Below, piece after piece: positions 51,101-53,186 of a DNA stretch of 64,000 bases. Source of the DNA: Pyxidicoccus caerfyrddinensis (GTDB taxonomy: Bacteria; Myxococcota; Myxococcia; Myxococcales; Myxococcaceae); contig NZ_JAAIYA010000004.1 of NCBI RefSeq assembly GCF_010894405.1, positions 558,001 to 622,000 on the forward strand, given 5' to 3'. Position 1 is the first letter of the stretch. Each line of letters opens with the position of its first letter. Below the pieces are notes generated by a model that had not been told where the DNA came from, made no database searches, and worked only from the letters and a program-made list of their open reading frames with translations. Both the position numbers and the translations under genes were made by a program.

Positions 51101-53161
51101 CACCGTGCCCGCGACGGCCAGCGGCACGCCCACGGTGGCATCCGCCATGGGCCCCACCGGCTGGTGCAGGGTGATGAGCGGCGCGGAGTCCGCGACGATG
51201 CGGACCGGCAGCGCCTCCACCGGGACTTCGGCCCCGGAGCCGTCCACGGCCGTGGCCCGGATGACGGCGGAGGTGCCCGCCGCCGTCCTCGACGGCACGA
51301 AGGTGACTTCCCACAGCGGGACGAGGACGGGCTCGGGGCCCTTGTCCGTCTCCCGCATCCGCACCTCCACGCGGGGAGCCTCCGCCACGCCCAACGCCGC
51401 GTCGTCCACGGTGAAGCGGACGACCTGGAAGTCGCTGGCGCTCAGGGTGCCGCTGCGCCAGTCGCCGCTCGTCACCCGCAGCGTCCGGGGCAGCCCGGCG
51501 ACGAGAAGCTCTCCGGCCAGCGGCGCCTCGTACACCACCGAGCGCGAGCTGGGCGCGCGCGCGCCCGTCACCTGCACCCGCGCCTCCGCCGACTGCGCCT
51601 GCTGGCCGGCGGTGTCCACCACCCGCGCCGACAGCACCAGGGGGCTGCCGCCATACGGAGGCGCCTTCACCTGGAGCACGAAGGGCGGCGACGTGTCCGA
51701 GACGGTGGGGACGCCGTTGACCAGGAAGTCCACCCGCGCCACGCCCACGTCGTCCGTGGCCACGGCCTTCACCTCGAGGCTGCCACCGGCCACCACCGTA
51801 GCGGGCACGGTGAGCCGCACCTCGGGCGGCGCGTCCAGGGCCTCCACCATGACGGACACCGGCGACAGGCCCGGGTACGTGGCGACGACGCGCGCCGGTC
51901 CGGGCCGCAGCGACGTCACCTTGCCGTCCGGAGACACCTTCAGCGTGCTCGGGTCTTCGGCGCTCCACTTCGTCCCGACGGCCGCCGGCGTCAGGTCCAC
52001 CTGCCGGCCGGAGGTGAGCAGGCCCTCCAGCCGCAGCGCCACCGAGCCCCCCACGCGGGGGATGGTCGGCGCGACGGGGAGGATGGCGAGCTGCTGCAGC
52101 TGCGCGGTGGAGTCCACCACCACCGGCACCGTGGCCGTGTAGCCCGCGTACCGCACCGTCACCTGGGCCTCGCCATTGGCGCGAGCCACCACGTGCCCGT
52201 CCCGCGTCACCGCCGCCACCGACTCGTCGGAGGACTCGTACGTGGCGCCATTCGCGCCGCCGCTGACGTCCACCTCCCCGGCGATGGCGAAGACGGCGGA
52301 CACCTTGAGCGGCTCGCGCTGGCCGAAGCCCTCCGACAGCAGCAGGGGCGAGGGCCCGGCGCGCAGCGCCAGCACCGGGTCGAACGCGGTGGAGTCGGTG
52401 AACTCCACCTCGGACGTGTGGACCACGCGGTCGTACGGGTCCACCAGCGCCACGTCCACCACCACCACGCCGTCCACGGGGATGCGCTCGGCCGTGACGG
52501 GTACGGAGAACGTCACCTGGCCGGGCGTGGTCAGCCGGGGCCGCGCCACCTTCCGGCGGGCCGTGGCGAAGGAGTGGGCCTCGGCCTCCTCCAGGTCGCC
52601 CTTCACCGTGCGCAGCAGCTCCGCCGAGGCGCCCAGCAACGTCAATTCCACGCGCGCGAGGGTGCCCTGGTACGCCACGTCCACCAGCAGCTCGCCGGAG
52701 TCCTGCGAGGCCCGGACCTTCACCGCGTTCGCCGCGAAGCCGGGCGGAGGCGCGCTCCCGTCGAGCACCACCTGCACCGGCGTCACCTGCGCGCCCTCGG
52801 CTGCCACGGGCGCGGCGGTGATGACCAGCCGCCCGTCCGCCGGCAGCTCGGCCGTCAGCGGCACCAGCACGTGGAAGGGAACGTCACCGGCCATGTCCCG
52901 GGAGACGACAGTCCTTGCGAGGTCCACGAACGCGCCCGCCGTGGCGGAGGTGCCCTTGACGCTCACCACCACCTGGGCGGCGGTGCCCTCCACCTCGAAG
53001 CCGAGCTCCACGGTCCGCGCCCCGGCCTGGAGCGGGCGGAGGGGATACACGGACACGACGGACGGCGCGGCCTGCCCATGAGCCAGGGCAGGCACGACAC
53101 CGACGAGAACCGCGCACAGGACGCTCAGCGCCCCCAGGCGCGTCGCGCGACGTGGCTGCAT
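21128..53161 (-). CDS. Giant secreted multi-domain protein of about 10,680 residues
   Basis: One uninterrupted reading frame of 32 kb codes for about 10,677 residues (about 1.1 MDa). The start is the ATG before QPRRATRLGALS, with GGGGGAAG upstream; residues 1-30 are a Sec signal peptide with no lipobox. Order of parts: a unique N-terminus (30-270); two BIG_2-like Ig domains (to about 440); a long array of Ig-like repeats (about 440-2840); super-repeats of LVIVD-type propeller segments, SbsA-type Ig domains and IPT/TIG domains (about 2840-7220); alternating Ig and LVIVD blocks (about 7220-9590); and a Cys-rich C-terminus with ten DGxDxDGDG calcium-type motifs and pre-peptidase-like domains. 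No NRPS, PKS or protease motif is visible. It is probably a cell-surface adhesin or scaffold. No autotransporter barrel, sortase or MYXO-CTERM anchor is seen, so the export route is unknown. It follows one PpiC gene and overlaps the next. Confidence 0.9.
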   Translation of the reverse strand: MQPRRATRLGALSVLCAVLVGVVPALAHGQAAPSVVSVYPLRPLQAGARTVELGFEVEGTAAQVVVSVKGTSATAGAFVDLARTVVSRDMAGDVPFHVLVPLTAELPADGRLVITAAPVAAEGAQVTPVQVVLDGSAPPPGFAANAVKVRASQDSGELLVDVAYQGTLARVELTLLGASAELLRTVKGDLEEAEAHSFATARRKVARPRLTTPGQVTFSVPVTAERIPVDGVVVVDVALVDPYDRVVHTSEVEFTDSTAFDPVLALRAGPSPLLLSEGFGQREPLKVSAVFAIAGEVDVSGGANGATYESSDESVAAVTRDGHVVARANGEAQVTVRYAGYTATVPVVVDSTAQLQQLAILPVAPTIPRVGGSVALRLEGLLTSGRQVDLTPAAVGTKWSAEDPSTLKVSPDGKVTSLRPGPARVVATYPGLSPVSVMVEALDAPPEVRLTVPATVVAGGSLEVKAVATDDVGVARVDFLVNGVPTVSDTSPPFVLQVKAPPYGGSPLVLSARVVDTAGQQAQSAEARVQVTGARAPSSRSVVYEAPLAGELLVAGLPRTLRVTSGDWRSGTLSASDFQVVRFTVDDAALGVAEAPRVEVRMRETDKGPEPVLVPLWEVTFVPSRTAAGTSAVIRATAVDGSGAEVPVEALPVRIVADSAPLITLHQPVGPMADATVGVPLAVAGTVGDDALAFGVDLRLLVDGAAVASTRLTKGGLAGTPSGSQGFSFSWTPPASSLGRQLKVEVQALDVGGNERRAAFQAVVRADQPPQVSILSPISQSSLIAGSRMVLTAATQDDSGRPVQVTWLVNGAPVGLSSVPPYLTTFGVPASAAGQTFTVEAVARDSSGQEKKASATVFATPDVTPPSLAIVSPAEGAQVVRTQDLLVSVAGLDDVDVKRVELLLDGEVLHTDSTPAPNAGVPGSFVTHAVIQAALLQGRADHRLRARAYDSSDNVGFSPEVLVHALADEPPTVAFLRPLAGTVATLGASAEVVVDARDDVAIKAVALFLDGTAVGTRTLPPYRFEVPLSGAPRDAVLRAVATDSGDRTTEATLPLKLSADQKAPLVGFRAPAEGTRVFAGRTVQVEVVASDDVEVAWAELYVGATRVDRLTGGVQEGLYRVFRFQLPVPASAEGSRLQLRAVAADRSGLTAERTQELSVVKDLPPTVTLLAPPPGSPYREGEDVRLSVAMGDDEGVIGWVGQSGGVVVGALPLSGPRKDVATPQVIVVTAPLISKGQPDTVGITVRDTSGQDTTRTVSLGMRRDTQPPTALLTSPLPPREGLLDVPEGGSLGVRVEVRDDVRVSRVAVLVDGTALTPGGREPLGVAEERFEEVRTPDPLGPGSILTSREYVGTFAGTVRMEGVAPGEHTLLARAYDPAGNVTDTHAVRFRVKEYVDSGPPRLTLALSGCPDDTTCVSGTTVKLRVSASDDGVVSTVSASLDGVALVLPDVEPAPSVGAEVSVPLPVLAAGETSRLLTFTARAVDATGKASEASLTRTLRPDAAPTVALLVPAAGAELTEERREEVKVELRDDVSVASSLVVLSTTGARLAPSGAGSFEVPATGATAGGATPSVTWSFGAEQSFQLSVEAGLVRVLPHGPAGQGGASGRAVLKVGASPSGLGARARVTWRYRVRPGQEQSAAVEDFLAQNPGGRRELVLAAPSYSADLSFPASVLAVDAIDVELLSASGASEPLAVTRTGLVYDGSSVQVRAVAGGEWLAVSPLDVQASAPGRVSQPTTHLRPPMGWSPRAAVLSALAWDGAGVGAVATLPVGVRPDTTSPVAAVTSPANGSAVVEGALTTVTLSFQDDVEVESAELRVDGVTLETLARPGAEVNRTLVLRRPASGAPVALSVVARDRAGNASVSQPVYVDVRLDEAPSLTLQSLRSSVEDITGPELASGFVRLLQGTDASLQFEAKDDVGVASLEATFRGEVIFSQVLSPAPATATRQLTFRPPVSRDGEPSVLLLTVTDTSGRQGRARLVVEGRRPQAPELAISVPTAANATLAEGSIQLYFQAIAGDDTAVERVELFINGQPALSVSAKAAKDIPTLGDSLGEDGLPVALDPAVREAARELKEPFRDVTRLKTYGGLVRLPPGFVALEPERTQTTLQLRAVATDIEGHQSSYERVVVVVRDTTAPVAEVLRPTLSQNVVEKTPVLVEVVAHDNVFVDRVEVLAGPSLEALQVVHVAGGFPAENAVPGSDFDVYAPPVRYEVGMPPLAQLGMADSAPYFVATRARDVSGRWSTLFIQPIDVVRDREPAVAIISPPNGMPVVEGSPVTVTVAADDDVGLQAVELMVNDAPQPLVLRTPPFAFQVPVPQGGGTLKLQASAVDSFGHRVNSQVVLLPVVADQAPTVALAQPRQGDTLTEGRDFGLVVAAQDDVAISWVEVLVEGGASGTLRYTGTTRPFTFRVPLPYGSAGRTLTVRTRARDSLGKEAVAPVVTLPVVADTKPPEVAFLSPANNSEVVEGMRLDVEARADDNVGVASVVFRLAGNTEPLATMPVAPYRFSYRVPKSARGTTLTFIAEATDTSGLKSQKQVSVRAVEDAPPAVSLQAPAQVVAGLKRRFKVTAEDSVGVAQVSLHLGTGETPPEVMRRFVLPYDFDFEVPAAWVDTTITARAKAVDVAGQEAWSAPVLVRVVKDQPPVVAIKKPVPGTNVFDGQSLRIQAEATDPDGGIVRVAFLVDGKRVDTALVPAGIPGAPAVYVGTFVAPVGSGNRLFELTAVAVDTAGQETVSAPVPVGTVRDTVPPEVELVDPPERDLVTEGELVTLSAAAVDNSGVKSTEFWVDGLKLGSTAVSHPGPANRPLYSLSWLAPSGRAGELVTLHSEATDASDNRARSQQVKVELGLRPSATLLPISGAARLGPVAARTDGRLAVGGSLEQGGGALAFAQASLGDNPLLGLGLVPLDAEPVAVAFSGTRALVTTPHRLKSNGSFVPPLLSVVDVEPRVLRGSVDLPGNDVGGVAARDRVAFVANGSAGVAVVDIGDPTAPQRILTLPVVGEARDVFISGDLLLVAAGPAGLRVLDLKHPRLKEKGFVAVPGGARAVSAVGNRAFVACDGASAQLAVVDLTQPTQPRLLSLLPHTPGRKDLLATGLGAVSASGNLVLGATQLTDQDAQPVKGMLSVSVVKPEGGARTLVRANLPAGSHVAHAAGGAVATLGDRLAHFALQRLVVTSVQPADGERQVPVAAPELAIQVELSTAPSAASIGPGTVVLRAADALLGPQVPVTVEVAGRLLRVVPQRPLAVGMDYFLAVGPELATSTGLTLGETFRSRFTTRAAAHTPPAVAEVQPASGPLDGGTAVTVFGAGFSQGARVYFSGAEATEVVVAGDGSSLTARTPPQLEGAATVTVVNPDGLEGALYGGFIYLKVLELQFVVPSTGRLEGGNTVELSGGGFQRGATVTVGGQPATQVRVLSPGRLTARVPPGPFGPADVAVRNPDGRRAVAAGAYLYTDLTVSTVLERYDPEQDGPIRPAHLMPRLAPLKVTLSGKKAWVLSPAQVATSAKEPVELLQDSVHGALSLVDVGDASGAFLLGGVSLPPPYEPAALAVRGTRAYVAVNGADLPFVDVVGEGGPSLLVVNAATPTAPVLVTAVPGVGNARGLALAGDLALMAAGPGGVALYSLVEPDRPVLLGAVTRFRFNGTQQEPSILDVQVSGRYAVLLAELGSERRLLVADLSLPAMPVVGELATSASDVALFSRRGLSVAEQTLRTLSLVPVTRPREVAPVTPLVGGMRFAGGALGPQVGALAGSGGSALVQVLVASDPSRPISVDAVDLYPAATLSDVAVEGDVVVATVKTTVEPPPGAPAALDALAVVGLPFPVVTGSVPEDGAEAFPVGTSLQAFLSRPVSDVSATTVRLFQVDGTAQGAPVPATLEVQGTTVTLTPAQPLERSRTYQLRVEGLHAQVDGAPMPGAFLAEFTTASDVTAVPVGFTRVTPRQGPASGRVDVTLEGHGFSSTMEVRINGAPATVKSVAPGGMSAVVETPPSIAGPATVSIIGRGGSRVDAIGAYLYVDPLQLTAVSPPRGPTSGGTRVLISGRGFAPDGTVRVRFGNADALQVRVLGIGLIQAYTPDGLRGPVDVTVTNPDGTTATLAHAFTFDQPTGASVALGAALRDVVVVGDLAYVVGDSGLEVVDISGLHRFGPHVGEPIAPDRRGDLVDENGDRVDDRRVAHLNLPGEATSISYPPSGGDLMYVGLISRRGANGVPAEGAVARVDVDRPDQPRLLAVTPSGAHGVFGVDARGDRLLAAAAASGLRAFDTSVDVFPVHTQEILPGVQAVGVWEGQAALGVGTRGVDDRVAPGSLQLWSVEGAPALLGVLPDIAVQRVRLRRELAVVAAGAEGLVLVDVSQLPLRRLASVDVKGFASDVRLSGDVAYVAAGAAGVAVVDLSDALAPKLLHHVIGMQGGDARTVAVGGGRLLSLRDRGQRGWSLELGPAAELSVTGASVASGEVVPRSLDSVTVFFSAAFDPATAPGAFSFTADGLPVSGTLEAGGVDDLRSTCVFRLSEPLPSGAALRVSVSQALKTPDGHALIAPYTLDFQAAGGVGVRPVLSQVVPRVGSIAGGNVVEVLGASFEPGASVRIGGVEADVLAASSTRLTVETPPGAVGLADVEVVQPSGLSVRRPGGYLYVAPLFAHSASPRFLNPRGGSTVRVTGEGFLPWWADALGSTRVLVRGLPASGVQVVSFNELTAVAPPGSFGAAEVSVVSPDGISRVTAPSPVGYGLPFSGEERAVSVRPRALFVNPEQPLQVFAAAGAGGNGNRFDQPYLGAITGQGVIPESFRAVVYDATLAGRPRTSGAQVVDAPDALVDRYFALRMGYLRDEPLPDIEIMPDSLDVAARDGRLYVANGLSGLAVLDATDTLGLPLLGRASLEGGSDGMHATRVLPTPTGAWVLGTVLTMDPEGRCPGTPPAYGTGGGVMLFDTRTANDPVRIGALPSATDVFGAALARGRAFVVTGRHEGLYFCPPDPYDPMKLPPPPETSVTGSPSGEHARAIPGEPPSGSLLVYASARPGASVEASLTFPYSLTDVVVVRDVAIVAAAEYGLLFVDVADPAHPRKLDTASIPFDGTLSNKPGHPQRLRLLGDLLFVSAADGGVVLVDVSEPRAPKLVSGGNPEPAWDSAAVQDRLLLASRDRVTELSVPFLYVTGYTPARESLVAPEGVELVVRFNRPLAAASFTDASVRLLGADDEAVDVDLEVSGSTLVVRPESALAPNLAYRLEVDSRVTDQRGGSLLVPLSLGFRTGAVGSRLPVLVSVAPSAASRAGGTVLTVVGQRLGGVAQVRVGGQPASFQVVSETELRVTAPAMAEAGPADLEVVDQGGPTAVLPSSVLYLDPLEGAGVALSPDHGPVEGGTRVQLAVSGRQALAPGTKVRIGGRDAVDVDIQDLTSLSFTTPAVDDATLAPVELVRPGEEPVRVGLFSYDMPVGTTLDLPGFPPRVASELRLSGDTLYVGVSNSGYEGLELFDVKIEERPIRLGGVRTERPVRGLDVSGALAYLATDELGLVVVDVSDAGFPFIADRAVTYGRATGVRLEGADAYVSVTDPGSSAGVIQRFHAAGPRLSPPESVVLDADALALDLGPDRFYTLTSQVVGGTGSGLALTLYTRAGTRVGRVTVLSGTRPYEELVSSRLAVRGGRAYVSVGTKLYVFDLSDESAPRVLQSTDLGSPVLGLTFAGGALLAATAGDATVIEIPPTDLLAVELDPPQGGLAPPGTLIQARLTLPVSPESVTPQTFEVQANDGTGWRVVQGSREVVFAVRGSTLVFQPSVPFRPGDEVRVDLSPGIKAFDTRPLAVPVHATFHVTSADALKPVITRLEPASGLSNAHTTLLLTGAGFRAATSVRVGGQAAAVEWLADDTLRVTVPPSVGAAAGPALVEVIDTPSGLRDARLGGFLYREPLRLLTLSSDQSPQQGGKDIVVTGKGFVPGLAVRFDTTPSFDVRVLSMEQAVVRVPPHAAGLVDVTATLPGQSSVLTRSFIYGAGAVSRLPTLPVAQVLVDHGVAYAALGGETAIVGADGTVYEASRATSEGGLLIARLSELPTITEVKKLTVPVSGGVRRLAKAGSRVYLAAGAAGVKVVEVSQVDAPVVTTTLGVTTAARDVLVRDDLLFVADGAGVSVYRLGETDAPLPVGNHAVSGGASALATWGPYLLVADGNESAPKLHVLDARKGGLPQVGTFPLSAPALHLTASGTRAYASLGRAKQVAVVELVDPANPAPAGQLVLTDAQGRTWMSAEQTWVSGGVAYVAAGGGKVQRFAVPVGLPPYALERAQVVGDARTLAFADNYLLVGTLLLDVNGRSVELPLEQASDQGGALAGSLAAVALDHLELVGTTPANGDTVAPGEPVRVHLSELPDFNTADAVTLTRDDGSNMPVAVARRLMATTEGADVVLEPYAPLATSTAHRLHIGQDLANLEGGKLGVDVDVRFRTASAANAERPVLARVEPAFGLEAGGDTVTVLGEHFVAGCAVSFGGTPALVTSVAADGRSIAVQVPPGTAGPAAVEVVNVGGLSALRLGAYRYLSPPSIASLTPETAPFDSGEFVTLRGQGLYGGSQVTFGGVPAASVELLSAEVLRVKVPGNVTGPVDVRVSTPAPGGPVSAVRAGGFTFTLQPLVTYGQGAEALARVGSALLMADNGRLVAVDLSIPESPDRLGDVPGVPYATALAVSGDVAFLAGTGVVVRYEVGACGSAPRVPCELQERERISLSPGDVVPTSIVATPGAAYVAIGGGNEVALLGRVDGTFQVVARAYLPGGNIRAMERIRGALAVLVDVGSTSRLELRSFDDAELTLLGQVDGLPDGAFSLAAEGNRLLLGLGHQARLVDATQLEAPAVVGSFASSSTSNDLLAVSLSGPWAWLGGDERLSWVDTTDGMVERTWAPVLSGSGQRVVVAAGVAAVASPWELRLFHLPYPVTVGSTPVPGGALPPGGTVSVAVSPLLPQYLATGSTLALSQGSTPVSGETSHTGFTVGFTPSSELQPGAVYTAEASLAAPSAVGGGLRGPWRFPVVGGVADTLMRVDAISPDHGGLGGELLVDLTGANLQAVSGVTFGGRPAPLQQGPTATLVRVRAPAAQVAGPVTVELRTDAGERLHVPGGFVYVAPLQVTDASPSRVDLGGGWVTLTGSGFTRGLSVKVDGVTVPSNASSDTSLAFLVPAGAAGFVTVELSQVGTAPVVMANVVRRADTQPPSVVSWQPVEVAQGGQSTPLDSVFAVRFDEPIAPASAALARLERTATGVAEPSTVTVDADGRGLTLVPSSPLPPTTWYRLSVVGVTDLGGNAVAYSSAAWRTFRTVDTVPPSVGLVMRGTGRPVETGDLFTAQVDHVFEVTAEDDSRSLRALTLKVDGVAVPGGSNGFTYQWPAEKVGGTSQLVAVAEDSAGNTAQYTVTVQVVNDVPPTVSITAPAVTHLTLEEGAPLEVAVSATDNTRLSSMELRLDGVSQKRITGLTSDSATLTHRLRMAPVGAAPVERVLTALAMDEGNLVGSSAPVVLTVTPDVTAPQVSFTSPGEDVRVVSGSTVVLAVEAADHNPVRSVVFTVDGVAREPLTLSPWVLQWTAPTVTQNRDVVVTVVATDARGNTGTATRTLTVEPADAPRVSITWPGHGAEFTEGSQLQVNLEVSGRAAARLVRLSLDGQQVVLTGEPWRHTFTLPVVGPEGRYVVLRAVAEGATGQQSAASQRQLHIVDSGLPAPVVSVAASPEGPVFAGGSSLRAQVAASDATTVTHQLHVGNVAVAATPSEDYVLPTAPEGAQVRLSALASGLGGTASAELTGTLAIFASGAATRHTLTGVEPAVDLALQGERLAVLRSNGGGRARVELHARADAAPGAQRTLEGAPVAVAFAADRVAVALVADGEGALELLSSTDLSPVARVALRREPLAVAGFRGGVVVGFDEGLEVRARDGALSARLALGSVAALAVRGDMAYAVADGRVVVVDLSVPPAPWVVASADATGAVAVTALGADRVCTAGAELRCFTLAGGVLTSAEARALTPAAVSVHAVGPWLMLGSDAGLTVVDARAVPRTAGTFPAVKGRAVAAAGTVFAVKDLELSRLGLGRGPGTPRVSLELPATAAPGSRLALVASVEDEVEPLNAYTAELLVDGRMVEVLDSALPASVDLPLTGGSAQVTLRVRDLAGNVGLSQQTVTLVDGGVGPALLALELPSEVLEGTELAARPVAVDPARVAAVEVTLQGQAPVTFAAPAWAGVLRAPLVGADTQVIVTAVAVDAQGRRGAAVQAQVWIRDDAGTAPAVSSVERQGTGPILEGSRVAVLAATLPVLVREVRFRVDGVEQQRTMTAPYVASLRMPRGVGSRSVLVEAVAVDAQGRESAPVGLSLLVVDDLAEPTLSLVLEPAGFDRIAAGTWLSSTATATDTAGTPRIAQSLLSNGVEVATGGAVLRYAVPASTPAGTQLRLVATATDGAGNVRTQQVVWTVLAPAAPAAGTVVAGTFAGAEQLAVSGDTVYARTASGFAVGTLGRGPMPSLTPVGTYLAPRRPLSLAVVGSVVLLAYGEAGVDIVDVSTPASPVKVGHADGDLGKVVSYAGRAYATSTQAQQGYLYTLDVSDPSRPSVALLNGYQGRVLSAHVDGLVFQDNAWVVSHFRNPSQPTGPYDTYSDWVGAGPMLAERDTGVVVLADRTLRLYDAQLHLQATLGLPAQGRAMRVVDGRVYVLGTDARLRVVDVRENQHAAVVASDPLDGTDLAISGGLMLVATEVGVELRRLPVPSADVAQVASATQSLASPPMGLTAWRGGVLVAAGPAGLANLELSLPGRFQARDGNVGITDARQVERVGQTAWFLTGTALQEAYEQANGSLWYSYNYANNWHLNQLGAVTRFHASARRLWALGGGRVSTATLPVSDSRASLLMSGGAVDVSGDERRAAVAHGAGGWSLVSVESSGELRRLATFAGTAADAVALDGGLLVTGNAQGFTTWQVDGAEATARVQTQTAGPVVRARLYGRLAVLSEASGGVQLFDLTDADAPVHVATFPAGRADDAVLSGGDVVVADAFNGVLRFPLPATRAVPSVRIVAPADGFEVRAGDVFALTGATSGASVDSVELLVNGRELGPLDDRDARALLPVPVGTSPGSEWVVQLRARGGNGGVALSSPVRVRVTPYEGAAPSITIVNIGANWTLPSGQRTDVQVLLSGAVAPARWTVRYGDKVLGEQVAHPAVSYPTQSVVLPTVTSTETGVLHAELIDGAGRTATTSIPIILSTPPTFTDLPWGLPAHLRVRPFLNCISGYYYYPHGPYTLALLVDGVEVASTENTAQTWSTTSVYHCLELPESRLGESVALALVVKDPAGRSIQTSQSYVVRSDGDAPEVAFWDSARPPSAAFEGDLIHVYVEASDNDGDLTSLRLLANGVELASGTNSYLQVDYALPRRSEALRIVFTGIARDSRGRETTQTRTVEVMPNAPPQLYLEPTTDQLVSGYPELLCATATDAAGVGRLELRLDGTLLDATPASCWGERCLKRCATVTMPAGTQVAFTATAADTLDAESTATWTYGLRANTPPTVVLSRLDYLVAGTPVTVSGSMADERPPLAWAEFQLAGVPVAARIEAPSSQAYASFTPLVTGPAVLSLDVMDRAGAEASATWSVEVLPSGTGSTCDLPVPLKAGETRLQPNQASDAPQDCGWGTQGAWTSLPFDGPVEQLTYYSADIVSVRDGCEQPQQACTSGMTTVGPLSANARLFVRNWYYGGDRSVVLYSARLGIGAKCEPSSGAFVCGHGACVPAEEGVHRCVTVECSDGVDNDGDGRTDYPEEPGCESPADSSEEDSQLPSACANGVDDDGDGRTDWPADPGCVAAGSPSESGDGEVCSAPAELNALETHVSLAGADSNAWLSCAPQGLPDRVVAFRMPGAGAFEFRATNAHLALRDGCGQASHELKCSTAWIPEDPTQGSPSYFWHAFTPGTYHLVISGPRDATLRVAGELYDGSTCDPAQPWFRCGSSRSCLPTEGELRCRSAACQDGLDNNGDGFADFPQDPGCSSPEDDHEEAPAVLPECANGADDDGDGHIDWPEDPGCGSRSGLFENNGDGESCASPAEWAGETTHVPLAGASDDERLSCGATQPDRVYGVRMPGDGRLEVEATYANVELRSVCHSNWAMSCGATGVTQGGGNGGGNNALADGGTDGGTDGGDDAGTDGGTDGGSGGTPSPGRASAWVNRGTYYVVVSGSEDATLRVGGLLYQGSTCDPAQPWFVCDTGTTCRTLGEETLCLRQACLDGRDDDGDGFADYPEDPGCESPEDEDETDPPEGTLCRNGLDDDGDGRADYPADPGCASAAGQTESGDGESCAGPLEPTSASTPVPLSTSQDDESVCCGPDRVFGIRMPGPGRLRATAPGSTLTLRPYCGFEGITLASGPDLIDLSYVYPANYFLLLSGTSDTTLQLSGQLIQNSSCDVEQPWFACAQGQVCRRLGDEERCVPARCADGVDNDGDRKVDYPAEPGCASAGDDDETDPETPPLCANGVDDDGDGLTDYPSDPGCEAAGGGSELSVCGNGLDDDGDSRVDWPADTGCSAAGGGNEAFCSTPASGLLPSVLPALVSGNTMGQPNNFTASCGSSARSSDRVYEWVAPVAGRYRLEIVQGSYDTVLHVRDLTCGGPQLACDDDSGSGAWSRVLVDLRARQAVAVIVDGYSVGSYGSYTLGIWKMDEVGLCTGGADDDGDGAPDCADADCAADAACQQTVGGGQ
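21165..23970 (-). repeat. Array of ten DGxDxDGDG calcium-type motifs with pre-peptidase-like domains
   Basis: Codes for the C-terminal about 940 residues of the giant protein. Ten copies of a motif such as CSDGVDNDGDGRTDYP are present, most ending in DPGC or EPGC; they usually come in pairs separated by about 110-residue beta-rich domains (ESGDGExC, then PLAGAD and DRVxGxRMPG). The last of these contains YDTVLHVRD and ACDDDSG as in PPC domains. The Asp/Asn spacing is that of thrombospondin type-3/EF-like calcium loops, and paired cysteines flank each one, suggesting a rigid, calcium-stiffened secreted tail. Confidence 0.75.
22741..22825 (-). repeat. TDGG low-complexity repeat in the giant gene
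   Basis: Codes for a run of Thr-Asp-Gly-Gly units, with tandemly repeated codons, inserted in one of the C-terminal beta domains. Likely a replication-slippage-prone flexible linker. Confidence 0.7.
31500..44640 (-). repeat. Seven-fold super-repeat of LVIVD, SbsA-Ig and IPT/TIG domains
   Basis: Within the giant protein the same set recurs about every 1.6-2.1 kb: a block of LVIVD-type propeller segments (VxGDLxxVAxGxAGVxVVDVSxPxxP pattern), then an SbsA-type Ig domain (for example PLAVGMDYFLAVGPEL and PLERSRTYQLRVEGL), then two IPT/TIG domains (GxAxGGTxVTVxGxGF; RVGGxxAxV; TAxxPPG). SbsA-type domains are recognised near plus coordinates 43,500, 41,550, 39,700, 37,600, 35,950, 34,000, 32,300 and 31,450. 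Confidence 0.7.
44640..51840 (-). repeat. Tandem array of about 25 bacterial Ig-like repeats
   Basis: Codes for residues of about 440-2840 of the giant protein. Units of about 90-100 residues recur, each with P-P-x-V-x-x-x-x-P, then EGxxVxVxVxAxDDVxVxxVEL, a short loop, then RAxAxDxxGxxS. The DDV and AxDxxG motifs mark HYR/cadherin-like bacterial Ig folds, consistent with a long extended stalk. Confidence 0.75.
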
Positions 53162-53186
53162 GTGACTTCCCCCTCTGCCCCGCGCG

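Noticed and set aside
21128-53161. Giant gene as a polyketide or peptide megasynthase
   Set aside because: No adenylation, condensation, ketosynthase or carrier-protein motifs; a signal peptide and Ig/TIG/LVIVD repeats instead.
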